Shown one piece after another: positions 1-8,465 of a DNA stretch of 22,687 nt. Source of the DNA: Treponema sp. UBA6852 (GTDB lineage: Bacteria > Spirochaetota > Spirochaetia > Treponematales > Treponemataceae); assembly GCA_002449305.1 (NCBI GenBank), contig DKDI01000036.1, positions 1-22,687 on the forward strand, in the 5' to 3' direction. The position numbers and the translations under genes were made by a program. How positions within the stretch are numbered: the stretch's first letter is position 1; each line of letters starts with the position of its first letter. The notes beneath the pieces are model-generated. The model worked only from the letters and a program-made list of their open reading frames with translations, was not told the origin of the DNA and ran no database searches.

Positions 1-934
1 GTTCCGTCTTCAAGAACCGCCAAGTCTGTAACTTTGCCGGAAAGTCCAAAATCGGAAAGTTTTATTTTCTTTTTGACATCATCGTCTATGTCTATTTCTG
101 TGTTATTATATTTTGCATAGTAAATAGTTTGAGAAGCGTCTCCATCACCTAAGTATGTAAAATAAAGATTATCTCCTTGAATTGCAAAAGAAAAAGAACT
201 GTATTTATTAATAATACTAAAAACTTTGTGCTTTTTAATTTCGGTGTTAAATATAGAATCCCCTTCATTTGTACTATTCATTAAAGTAAAGTTGTATTTA
301 CTGTTTTCATAAAGCACATTTAGAATCCAAAATTTATCCGCACTTCTATCGTAATAAGAGCCTTCAATACTATTTTCTATGTATCTATGTCTATCATTTT
401 CAGTGCAATAAATACCTTGGTTGCTATAATAATAGACATATCCGTCATTGTTTTCTTTAGGATAGTATGATTTTTGTTTGCTCCAGTTTTCAGTGCAAGT
501 TGAATAGTCGTATGCGTACAAATTGCTGTCATAATCATTAAAGAGAATGTACTTTGAATAAAATGCGCCTTCAAGAATCATTTTTATGGTGCAGTCAGTG
601 TTTTCGCCGGCTTTTACTTTGATTTCCGCGCTTCCGCTTCCTTCAAGGATATTTTCGTCTGTGTTCCAGGCTTCCGCTGTGGCAGTGTATGTTCCAGGTT
701 CTAGGTCGCCAAACTCTATTACCCCTCCCAGTGAACCTTCTTCGGTTTGGTCAAAGTCATCATTATAAAGGCGCACAATAAATTTGTCGGCATTGTCTTT
801 GTTGTAGGCTGCACGGGAACTTCCCGGCAAGGCAACACGCACAGAGCCGTTTTCGCTAGAGCCAGAACTCATGTTCATGCACGAAATAAATGAAAAAAAA
901 ATACTGATATAATAGAAAGAAGTAGCTTTTTCAT
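1..934 (-). CDS. Putative lipoprotein, frame broken in the signal peptide, C-terminus beyond the window
   Basis: The gene runs on the minus strand from an ATG at 934, with a strong Shine-Dalgarno AAGGAGGA at 948-941. The first codons give MKKLLLSIISVFFF, a basic then hydrophobic signal sequence. A run of nine T (plus-strand A, 893-901) then puts translation out of frame and it stops at a TGA within nine codons. With one more T the frame continues as SFISC, a plausible lipobox, and stays open to base 1: about 300 residues rich in Tyr, Asn, Asp and Ser. I do not recognise the mature domain; a surface or periplasmic lipoprotein is the best guess. An internal ATG at 878 could start a version without the signal. 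The break could be phase variation, a sequencing error or a real loss. Codon sense is good throughout the downstream frame, which argues against an old pseudogene. Confidence 0.7.
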
Positions 935-970
935 AAAGATTCCTCCTTGATATAGATGCAGTATGCTGTG

Positions 971-999
971 ATTATGTTAAAAAACAATTAGTTTGCCAA
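971..999 (-). promoter_or_regulatory. Predicted promoter of the lipoprotein gene
   Basis: On the minus strand, a -35 box TTGGCA (999-994) and a -10 box CATAAT (976-971) are separated by 17 nt. The predicted transcript start is near 964, which leaves about 30 nt of leader before the ATG at 934. Found by eye from consensus only. Confidence 0.45.
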
Positions 1000-1089
1000 T
1001 ATTTGCATGGAGCTCTTGTTTTTTATTGCGCAATCTGTTGCCCACTTTTTTCTTTGTGTCGTTTCAAGCCTAAAATTTTCCTAGATTTT

Positions 1090-1119
1090 TTGAATCTTCC
1101 ATGTTATTATTTTTATAAA
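1090..1119 (+). promoter_or_regulatory. Predicted promoter of the beta-galactosidase gene
   Basis: TTGAAT (1090-1095) and TATAAA (1114-1119) are 18 nt apart. Transcription would begin near 1126, so the mRNA would carry a leader of about 180 nt that contains the whole 145-nt stem-loop element at 1151-1295. Found by eye from consensus only. Confidence 0.4.
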
Positions 1120-1150
1120 TCAACACGTGTAAATATTAGGAATTGGAGAT

Positions 1151-1295
1151 AAGATAAAACCAGCCGAAAATAACGTCTGTTTTTATCTTTAAAAGTTTGC
1201 GTTGCAAACTTCTATATTAACTACAATTTCTTACTTTGTTACGAAATTGCAATAAAAAGTCAAATCGAAAGTTGAAACTTTCTCATTGACTTTTT
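1151..1295 (+). promoter_or_regulatory. 145-nt four-stem-loop leader element, copy 1
   Basis: Four inverted repeats follow one another. A: 13-nt arms 1151-1163 and 1177-1189 (one internal mismatch) around a 13-nt loop. B: AAGTTTGC, loop GTT, GCAAACTT (1193-1211). C: CAATTTC and GAAATTG (1224-1249). D: AAAAAGTCAA and TTGACTTTTT (1254-1295) enclosing GAAAGT, TGAA, ACTTTC. GGGAG and the ATG at 1309 follow directly. A second copy with identical length and spacing lies at 13407-13551 before card1. This is either a structured 5' leader RNA or a small interspersed repeat. Treponema-restricted RNA motifs named TD-1 and TD-2 exist; I cannot tell whether this is one of them. Confidence 0.75.
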
Positions 1296-1308
1296 ATGGG
1301 AGAAAAAC

Positions 1309-3489
1309 ATGATTTCATATTCTTTTGACAATAAAAGCCTTTTTAAGGGCGAAAAAAGATGGTTTCCTATTATGGGAGAAATTCATTATTCACGCTACCC
1401 AGACAGCGACTGGAAAGAGGCTCTTTTAAAAATGAAAGAGGGCGGCGTGGACATTGTAAGTTCCTACGTAATTTGGATTCATCACGAGGAAATTGAAAAT
1501 CAGTTTGACTGGACAGGTTGGCGCAACCTTCGCAAATTTGTTCAGACAATAAATGAATGCGGGCTTTCAATGATTTTGCGCATTGGACCTTGGAGCCATG
1601 CAGAAGTTCGCCACGGAGGATTTCCTGACTGGCTTCTTGCAAAATGTCCTGATGCGCGCAATACAAACGATGAAAAGTACTTTGCGGAAGTTGAAAAATT
1701 CTACAAGGCGATTTATGAGCAGGTAAAAGGCTTGCTTTTAAAAGATGGCGGTCCGATTATTGGAGTTCAGATTGAAAATGAATTCGGTCATTGCGGTGGA
1801 CTTACAGGAGATGCTGGTGAAGCGCACATGAAGCGTCTTGAAAAAATGGCGCGTGAAATTGGCTTTGATGTTCCCTTGTATACTGCGACTGGCTGGGGCG
1901 GAGCTGTTACTGCTGGGCTTTTGCCTGTTATGGGCGGCTATTGCGAAGCTCCGTGGGATCCGCGCATTACAGAAATTGAGCCGAGCGGAAACTATGTTTT
2001 TACTTACGAGCGCAACGACCATGCGATTGGCTGCGACTTTGGACTTGGCGAAGGAATCACTTTTGATATGGCAAAGTATCCGTATCTTACAGCGGAACTT
2101 GGCGGCGGACTTCAAGTTACTTTAAAACGCCGTCCGATTGCTCAGCCAAAAGACATTGGAGCTATGAGTCTTGCAAAAATGGGAAGCGGCTGCAATCTTC
2201 TTGGCTACTATATGTATCATGGCGGACAGAATCCGGAAGGCAAGCTTACAACTCTTGAAGAAAATATTGCGACAGGCTCTTTAAACGACATGAGTATAAA
2301 GAACTACGACTTCCGCGCGCCGTTGGGAGAGTACGGACTTCCAAACGGAACTTACGGTGAAATAAAATTGTATTCACTTTTTGCGCATGACTTTGGAGAA
2401 TTTTTTGCTTCCACAGAAACTGACTTGCCAGAATCAAATCCTATTACGCCGGAAAATTTTTCTGACTTGCGCACAAGCTGGCGTTACAGGGAATGCGAAA
2501 AATGCGGAAAAAAACGCGGCTTTGTTTTTGTAAATAATTATCAGCGCAGAAGAAAAATGGCGGAGCATAAAAATGTTGTGCTTGCTTCCACAGAAAAAAG
2601 CGGAGCAGACATTCAGTTCCCGGCAATTGATGTTGCGGACAAAGACTTTTTCTTTTTGCCTTTCAACATGAAAGTTGCAGACGGACTTTTAAAGACTTCT
2701 CTTGCAACTCCGCTTTGTGTTTTAAATAACCAGCGCAAAATTTATGTTTTCTATTCAGCTGCAAAACCTGCTGGATTTTTGGCTAAAAAAGATTCCTGCG
2801 TTTGTTCTGCAAAAGATGCTTTGCCTTCTCTTTATCAGTTTGAAGGCGAGGCTCCTGACTGCGAAATTGTAACGCTTTCAAGAGAAGATGCGCTGAACGC
2901 TCACAAAGTTGTTGCAAACGGAAAAGAATATCTTGTTGTAACGGATTCAGTTTTGTTCCAGGATAACCAAGACGGAAAAGCAAAACTTGAATTTGAAGAC
3001 TGCAAGAAAATTTCATTCAAGGCATTCCCTGAATTTGAAAAAGTTCCAAAAGGGTTTTCTGCAAAAAAATGCGGCTGCGGATTCACGGTCTACACTTGCG
3101 AGCAAGACGCTGCGGAAGTTCCAAAAGTTTCATATGAAAAAATTTCAGAAGATGAAAAAACTGCGGTCTATAAAATTTCCGTGGAAAGCTGGCAAAACGG
3201 ACTTGATGATTTGTTTATTGATATTGAATACGCCGGAAACTGCGCGCGCCTTTATGAAAACGGAAAGCTCATTGACGACGGAATTTTTGTTGGCGAAAAT
3301 TATCCTTGGAGCATCGGTCTTAAACGCTACGGAAAAAATGCTCATGAGTTCACACTGGAAATTGATTCGCTCAAAAAAGACGCTCCTGTTTTCATAGAAG
3401 AGTGGCCGGACTTTGCAGGTTTGGATTCACTCAAGAAAGTCAACGGAATAAAAACAAGGGCATTTGTAAAAGTTTCTGCCCAGCTTTAA
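1309..3489 (+). CDS. Glycoside hydrolase family 35 beta-galactosidase
   Basis: 726 residues. The N-terminal half is a GH35 barrel: the opening motif around GEIHYSRYP, then RIGPWSHAEVRHGGFPDWL, then VQIENEFG with the likely acid/base Glu158, and LTAELGGG with the likely nucleophile Glu263. The family hydrolyses terminal beta-linked galactose from oligosaccharides or glycans. No signal peptide is visible, so it probably acts in the cytoplasm on imported sugars. The C-terminal ~350 residues should form the beta-sandwich domains usual in this family, but I see no diagnostic motif there. The ATG at 1309 is preceded by GGGAG at the end of the four-stem-loop leader. The gene is monocistronic: its own promoter lies upstream and a strong terminator follows. 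It appears unrelated to the CRISPR locus that begins 210 bp downstream. Confidence 0.9.
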   Translation: MISYSFDNKSLFKGEKRWFPIMGEIHYSRYPDSDWKEALLKMKEGGVDIVSSYVIWIHHEEIENQFDWTGWRNLRKFVQTINECGLSMILRIGPWSHAEVRHGGFPDWLLAKCPDARNTNDEKYFAEVEKFYKAIYEQVKGLLLKDGGPIIGVQIENEFGHCGGLTGDAGEAHMKRLEKMAREIGFDVPLYTATGWGGAVTAGLLPVMGGYCEAPWDPRITEIEPSGNYVFTYERNDHAIGCDFGLGEGITFDMAKYPYLTAELGGGLQVTLKRRPIAQPKDIGAMSLAKMGSGCNLLGYYMYHGGQNPEGKLTTLEENIATGSLNDMSIKNYDFRAPLGEYGLPNGTYGEIKLYSLFAHDFGEFFASTETDLPESNPITPENFSDLRTSWRYRECEKCGKKRGFVFVNNYQRRRKMAEHKNVVLASTEKSGADIQFPAIDVADKDFFFLPFNMKVADGLLKTSLATPLCVLNNQRKIYVFYSAAKPAGFLAKKDSCVCSAKDALPSLYQFEGEAPDCEIVTLSREDALNAHKVVANGKEYLVVTDSVLFQDNQDGKAKLEFEDCKKISFKAFPEFEKVPKGFSAKKCGCGFTVYTCEQDAAEVPKVSYEKISEDEKTAVYKISVESWQNGLDDLFIDIEYAGNCARLYENGKLIDDGIFVGENYPWSIGLKRYGKNAHEFTLEIDSLKKDAPVFIEEWPDFAGLDSLKKVNGIKTRAFVKVSAQL

Positions 3490-3548
3490 AGATTAGACGG
3501 TTTTAAAATTCGCCTGATTTTTTAAGGCAGTTAAATTAGTCCTCCTTC

Positions 3549-3604
3549 ATCATCCCCGGATTTGCTTTTTGGTCATTGTGGCAAGTCTGGGGGTGATTTT
3601 TTTT
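3549..3604 (+). terminator. Intrinsic terminator after the beta-galactosidase
   Basis: A 17-bp stem with a few G-U pairs (arms 3549-3565 and 3581-3597, loop 3566-3580) is followed by eight T at 3597-3604. It separates the sugar gene from the CRISPR operon. Confidence 0.85.
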
Positions 3605-3639
3605 GTATAGGAAACAAATATTCTTTTGATAAAAAAAAC

Positions 3640-3667
3640 TTGATTTATGAAATTCTTGTGCTAAAAT
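3640..3667 (+). promoter_or_regulatory. Predicted promoter of the cas6-cmr operon
   Basis: TTGATT (3640-3645) and TAAAAT (3662-3667) are 16 nt apart, with a TG one base upstream of the -10 box (extended -10). The position fits a 25-nt leader before the TTG start of cas6. It is the only convincing promoter I see before the tightly packed cas6 to cmr6 run. Confidence 0.5.
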
Positions 3668-3698
3668 AATAATTGTATTTTTATTACGGAGAAGAATT

Positions 3699-4613
3699 TT
3701 GAAACTCAGCTTTTTGCAATTTGAATTCAGCCTTGAATTTATTGAGCCGGCGATTGTAAGCGCAAATCCTTTGTTTGTTCTTCGCGGAATGTTGGGAAAG
3801 AATCTGCGCTCAATGTGCTGCATTTCAAAACAGTCGGTCTGTGGCGAGTGTCTTTACAGCAAAACTTGCGTCTATTCATATATTTTTGAGACAGTTCTTC
3901 CGTCTGATAATCTAGTTCTGCCTGGGCGTAACAAAGGCTGCCATCCTTATTCGCTTTCCGTAAAAAGTCGTGAACGCAAAAATCCTATAACTGAATATTC
4001 GTTTGTCCTTACGCTTTTTGGAAAATCTGTTGAATATCTTCCATATATATACGCGGCTTTTGTCCGTGCCGGAAATGACGGAATCTTTAAAAGCCGGACT
4101 CAGTTCAGGATTAAAAGCGTTGTTTCGGGCGGAAGAAACATTCTCATTGATGAGAATCATCTTGATATTGAAATTGAGGCGCAGTCTTGGAAATCTGCTG
4201 AAGAATCAAAGTTGAGCCGGCATGAAATTCTTGTTGAGCTTAATTCTCCGCTGCGGTTCAAGTTTGGCGGAAGGTACGGCACAGATTTTTCCGCGCAGGA
4301 TTTTATGGGCTGCCTTTACCGCCGCGCAAAAACTTTGTGCTCGCTTTACGGTGATCTTTCAGAAGAAGATTCTCAAAGATATGTTCCGTCAGAGTCGCTT
4401 GAAATCACAGACAGAAAAATCAGGTGGATTGACTTTAACCATTATTCCGCGCGCCAGAAAAACTCAATGGAACTTGGCGGAAGCGTGGGAAACTTTAAGA
4501 TAACCGGCAGCTTTTCGGATTTTGAGCTTTCCTTGCTGGAACTGAACACAATCGCCGGAGCCGGAAAAAACACAAACTTCGGGCTTGGACAGATAGATTA
4601 TTGGAGCAAGTAG
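3699..4613 (+). CDS. cas6: CRISPR endoribonuclease Cas6
   Basis: 304 residues, starting at a TTG behind GGAGAAG (3688-3694). The family cuts precursor crRNA within each repeat. The sequence has the family's N-terminal segment with the RGMLGKNLR motif (29-37). A cysteine cluster follows (C40, C41, C48, C51, C57) like that of the Cas6 branch once called DUF2276 (PF10040). A glycine-rich C-terminal loop, AGAGKNTNFGLGQ, is typical of RAMP-fold RNA-binding proteins. Catalytic residues differ widely across Cas6 proteins and I cannot assign them. The gene heads the type III-B operon, 10 bp before cmr1. With the 35-nt repeat of the downstream array, cleavage should leave the 8-nt tag ATTAAAAC on each crRNA. 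Confidence 0.85.
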   Translation: MKLSFLQFEFSLEFIEPAIVSANPLFVLRGMLGKNLRSMCCISKQSVCGECLYSKTCVYSYIFETVLPSDNLVLPGRNKGCHPYSLSVKSRERKNPITEYSFVLTLFGKSVEYLPYIYAAFVRAGNDGIFKSRTQFRIKSVVSGGRNILIDENHLDIEIEAQSWKSAEESKLSRHEILVELNSPLRFKFGGRYGTDFSAQDFMGCLYRRAKTLCSLYGDLSEEDSQRYVPSESLEITDRKIRWIDFNHYSARQKNSMELGGSVGNFKITGSFSDFELSLLELNTIAGAGKNTNFGLGQIDYWSK

Positions 4614-4623
4614 GAGAAAAGAG

Positions 4624-5688
4624 ATGATAGATGTAAGCAGATATACTGATACGACAGAATTGGTTTTTGATGTTGAATTTATTACGCCGACATTCTTGGG
4701 CGGAGCAGACGGAAACGCGGAAATCCGTACTGCGCCATTTAAGAATTTGATTCGCAGATGGTGGCGCATTGTAAATGGCAATTTAAATCCAAATGAATTA
4801 TGGCAGAAAGAAAGCGAATTGTTCGGTTCTACGGAAAGAAATCCTGAAACTGTAGAGCAAAATAAATCAAGGAAAAAATCAGAAAAAGAGCCTGAAGTCT
4901 TTGGGAAAAGCAAGATAGACTTAAAAATAAAGCAGATTTTGCCATCAGATGAATATAAATCATCTGCACATATTGATATTGGAAGAATTGAGTCAAAATT
5001 CGGTTCTATGGATTTATCTAAGTATTTGGGCTACGGCTCTGTAGGAATAAAAGAATATATAAAGCCTAAGACTAAATGCACATTTGTACTGACGCTTGAG
5101 TCCAAATACAAAAATGAAATAATAGATTCTTTGTTTCTGATAATCCTTTTTGGAACTTGCGGCTCAAAATCAAAAAATGGTTTTGGAAGTATTAATGTTA
5201 TTCCGAAACAAAATTCTTTTGAGTTTAATCCACCTCGTGTCTTTGGAAAATTTGGGAACTGGAAAGGAATACTCAATTCCTCTAAAAAATATCCGTCTAA
5301 GATTTGTTCTGACGAAAACGGCGTATTGGCCTGGAAGACAAAGAACTTTAATTCATGGAATTTGGCATTTGAAGAAATTGGTTTGGTTTATCATGATGCT
5401 CTTTCATTTATAAAAGCAAAAATTCCAAACGGAAGAAAAGTCTTTGGAATGGCAAAAGGAAATTCAAGATTACCGTCGCAAGTGATTGTAAAAGTTTGTC
5501 CTCAGAAGGTAAAAGTTGAGAATTCAATAATGACAAAATACTATGGGTTGATAATTCACATTCCTTATGAGATAGAAAACTGGGAGTTAGAAGAACAAAA
5601 ACAAGTAGGCTACCTTTTACATGATTATTTTGATAAAGATTCTCGTGTTACAGGATGGCAAAGACAAATTACAGGAGCTGCAAAATGA
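4624..5688 (+). CDS. cmr1: Type III-B CRISPR effector subunit Cmr1
   Basis: 354 residues, a RAMP (Cas7-like) protein that caps the 3' end of the crRNA in the Cmr complex. Visible motifs are EFITPTFLGGAD near residues 18-29, the basic APFKNLIRRWWRIVNG segment just after it, and the glycine-rich loop SKSKNGFGSI near residues 180-190. All three match the family. The start is the ATG behind AGGAGAAAAGAG. Its last codons overlap the cmr2 start as ATGA, which suggests translational coupling. Confidence 0.92.
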   Translation: MIDVSRYTDTTELVFDVEFITPTFLGGADGNAEIRTAPFKNLIRRWWRIVNGNLNPNELWQKESELFGSTERNPETVEQNKSRKKSEKEPEVFGKSKIDLKIKQILPSDEYKSSAHIDIGRIESKFGSMDLSKYLGYGSVGIKEYIKPKTKCTFVLTLESKYKNEIIDSLFLIILFGTCGSKSKNGFGSINVIPKQNSFEFNPPRVFGKFGNWKGILNSSKKYPSKICSDENGVLAWKTKNFNSWNLAFEEIGLVYHDALSFIKAKIPNGRKVFGMAKGNSRLPSQVIVKVCPQKVKVENSIMTKYYGLIIHIPYEIENWELEEQKQVGYLLHDYFDKDSRVTGWQRQITGAAK

Positions 5689-8465
5689 GCAATAAAAAAT
5701 CAGATTATTGGCAGAATAAAGTTTCTCTTTGGCTTCATGACCCTGTATGCAAAGTATTTGATATTCCACATCATGAAGAAATTGCTTCTAAAATTGCGGA
5801 ACTTCTTTATCAGACAATTCCGGATAAGGATAATTATCAGGCTGCGGACTGCATTGCTTCAAGTTTAACAAGAACTCTTCTGCCAAATTCAAAAGATGGC
5901 GGCTGCATTGATTTTTCGGATAATACGCAGATTGTTCATCCGCTTGTAAAAAAAGTTCTTCCTGTAGATTTGCCGGAAGTTGATATAAAAAAATTGTGTT
6001 CAGAAATTGAAGATTTACTTAAAAAAGATTTGGGGCTGAATAAAACTTACGAGGAAATGCAAGGCATTCCGGAAAATGAAAAGCCGTTAAATGCTTGCTT
6101 CAACTATAAAGACAGTCCTGAAGACTGGGCAAAATCACTTTTCAGTTATTTGTTTTTTCCTTTCCCAAAAAGGCTTCGTAATGAAAATGTCGGAAATCTT
6201 GGTGCGATCTGGGATATTTTGCCGGCAGACACAAGAATGCCGGATCATCCTTTGTGGCATCATTTGGGGCTTGTTTCCGCAATCGGTTCTTCTTTGTCGG
6301 AAGATTCAAACAATCAGATTGATATGGCTGTTTTTTCGATAACTCCTGTTCAGGATTTTATTGCAAAGGCAAGAAAACTCCGTGATTATTGGACTGGTTC
6401 TGTCCTTTTGTCGTATCTTGCTTTTACAGGAATTGCGTGTGTTATGGATGAACTTGGACCCGACCACATTGTTTATCCTTCTTTGCACAATCAGCCTTTG
6501 GTGAATGATTGGCTTGTCAAAAACTGTAAAATCAGTGAAAATTTTTTAAGCGAAAAAGGCGACTTAAAGACGCTTTTAGACAATACAAAGGGAATAGCCG
6601 CTTTTCCTAATAAGTTTATTTTCCTGTGTCCGCATGACAAGGTGAAAGAACTGAATGAGAAAATTACTAAAACTGTAAAATCAAAATGGATTGAAATTTC
6701 TTCCGGTGTAAAAGAGTATATTCAAAAACAAACTGGTGCAGTGGAAAACTTTTCGGAACTGTGGAATACCCAAATAGAAGATTTTTGGAATTTCTCCTGG
6801 GCTTCTTCAAAACTTGCTGAATTATCTGACAAGGAAAAAATTGAAAAGCTTGTTTCAGGTGATGTTGTTAAAAAAGAATTTGAGGTTTTGGATTCTTTTT
6901 CAAGACAGTATTCAATGAAAAATGTACGGCTTTACACTTCGACCCATTCTCTTGTTCAGGGCGTGCTTGCTGCCGGAAAAACAAAACCTGCGTTTATTCG
7001 CCGCCCGCAAAATGGAATAAAATGTCCGCTATGCGGAGAACGTGAGGTTCTTAACGATTTTAGATTTACTGGAACAACTTCTGCAAAAGAATATTCAAAA
7101 AATGTTGATGACTTTTGGAATAGAATTTCAGAAAACGACAAGGATAATAAGAACATCCGCAAAAATGAGAAACTTTGTGCGGTTTGTGCTGTAAAAAGGT
7201 TTCTGCCGATTGTCTCAAAAAAATATTCAAAAGATTTTATTTTGCAGGAAGTTTTTAAGTCGTATGAAAATTTTCCTTCAACGACAGAAATGGCTGCAAC
7301 AAGTTATATGAAAAATCTTTCAGGAAAAATCGCAATCAATTCAAAGGAGTACAACGATATTTTAAGTTATCTTCATAATGAAGACAATTATGATGAAGAT
7401 ACAACTGATACGGAAAAAATAATAAAAGATGCTGAAAAAGATTTCGGCATAAAATTTACAAACAAAGACAAATATTATGCCGTTCTTTTGATGGATGGAG
7501 ATAAAATGGGCGATTTGATAAACGGAGAAACGCTCGAGGCAAAATGGAAAGATGTGATTCACGAGGATTTGGCTGCAAAAATTGAAAATGGAACAGTAAA
7601 GGCTTCTGTTTTAAAAGATTATTTTGATAAAAAACGGACTTTGAATCCAGCCTTGCATGCAATGATTTCAGATTCTCTTAACAATTTTGCAAGATTTGGT
7701 GTTCAGCCTGCTGTTAAAAATGCAGGAGGCAGACTTATTTATGCCGGCGGTGATGATGTATGCGCGGTTTTGCCTTTGAATACAGCCGCTGAATGTGCAA
7801 AAAAAATTGCCGAAAGCTATACTATGTCTTTTGCAGAATATACTGAAAAAGATGGTGCGGTTGAAATTGATAAGTTAAATTATTCAATGCAGAAAGTCGG
7901 GTATCATCTTGGTCATGGAGCAAAAGGAATTTCGTTGTCCGGGGCAATTGTAATTGCTCATCACAAAGAGCCATTGAGAGAAGTTGTCCAGGATGCTCAC
8001 AAAGTGCTTGATTCTATTGCAAAAGAAAAAACTGGAAGAAACGCAATTGCAATCAGACTTAAAAAACGTTCCGGCGGAGACAGGGATTTTTCTTGCAAAT
8101 GGAATGAGGAAAATATTTTTGATTCAGGGAAAACGGTTCTAAAATCATTTATGAACATTTGCGGTGCTGCAAAATCAGAAGAAATCAGCACATCTCTTTT
8201 GTATAAACTGCAAAATATGGAAGATTTTTTTGAGCCGATGTTGGATTGCACGGACGACAATAAAAATAAAATTGTTCAGATTTTAAAATATGAGCTTTCT
8301 CATTCTGGAATTAAAATAAAAGAAAATAAACTTAATAATTACTCAAGAGATTTGGCGGGAATATGTTTCAAAAAAGAAAAAAATGAAAAACTTGTTTACA
8401 ATTTTGAAGCAGCTGTAATTGCAAATTTTCTGCAGGGAATATCTTTTGAAGGAGCGGCTGAATGA
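5685..8465 (+). CDS. cmr2: Type III-B CRISPR Cas10 subunit Cmr2
   Basis: 926 residues. It is the large signalling subunit that makes cyclic oligoadenylate from ATP when target RNA is bound. Near the N-terminus H18-D19-P20 marks an HD domain, so DNase activity is possible. A zinc-finger-like set follows (C447, C450, C498, C501). The first palm has MDGDKMG (D604, D606) and the second palm has the catalytic GGDD at residues 688-691. I place the start at the ATG at 5685, which overlaps the cmr1 stop as ATGA and has AGGAG 8 nt upstream. An in-frame ATG at 5655 would add ten residues but has no comparable ribosome site. An intact GGDD fits the presence of card1 downstream. The stop overlaps the cmr3 start as ATGA. 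Confidence 0.95.
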   Translation: MSNKKSDYWQNKVSLWLHDPVCKVFDIPHHEEIASKIAELLYQTIPDKDNYQAADCIASSLTRTLLPNSKDGGCIDFSDNTQIVHPLVKKVLPVDLPEVDIKKLCSEIEDLLKKDLGLNKTYEEMQGIPENEKPLNACFNYKDSPEDWAKSLFSYLFFPFPKRLRNENVGNLGAIWDILPADTRMPDHPLWHHLGLVSAIGSSLSEDSNNQIDMAVFSITPVQDFIAKARKLRDYWTGSVLLSYLAFTGIACVMDELGPDHIVYPSLHNQPLVNDWLVKNCKISENFLSEKGDLKTLLDNTKGIAAFPNKFIFLCPHDKVKELNEKITKTVKSKWIEISSGVKEYIQKQTGAVENFSELWNTQIEDFWNFSWASSKLAELSDKEKIEKLVSGDVVKKEFEVLDSFSRQYSMKNVRLYTSTHSLVQGVLAAGKTKPAFIRRPQNGIKCPLCGEREVLNDFRFTGTTSAKEYSKNVDDFWNRISENDKDNKNIRKNEKLCAVCAVKRFLPIVSKKYSKDFILQEVFKSYENFPSTTEMAATSYMKNLSGKIAINSKEYNDILSYLHNEDNYDEDTTDTEKIIKDAEKDFGIKFTNKDKYYAVLLMDGDKMGDLINGETLEAKWKDVIHEDLAAKIENGTVKASVLKDYFDKKRTLNPALHAMISDSLNNFARFGVQPAVKNAGGRLIYAGGDDVCAVLPLNTAAECAKKIAESYTMSFAEYTEKDGAVEIDKLNYSMQKVGYHLGHGAKGISLSGAIVIAHHKEPLREVVQDAHKVLDSIAKEKTGRNAIAIRLKKRSGGDRDFSCKWNEENIFDSGKTVLKSFMNICGAAKSEEISTSLLYKLQNMEDFFEPMLDCTDDNKNKIVQILKYELSHSGIKIKENKLNNYSRDLAGICFKKEKNEKLVYNFEAAVIANFLQGISFEGAAE

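Noticed and set aside
1151..1295. The stem-loop element as an integron attC site
   Set aside because: It lies upstream of start codons rather than behind cassette genes, has four separate stems, and I found no matching attC core sites or integrase in the window.
2987..3397. Plus-strand open frame of 136 residues inside the beta-galactosidase
   Set aside because: Out-of-frame shadow of a well-supported gene, rich in Lys and Phe as expected from shifted codons.
5655..5684. Upstream start for cmr2 at 5655
   Set aside because: It lies inside cmr1 with no ribosome site. The ATG at 5685 has AGGAG and the usual ATGA overlap.
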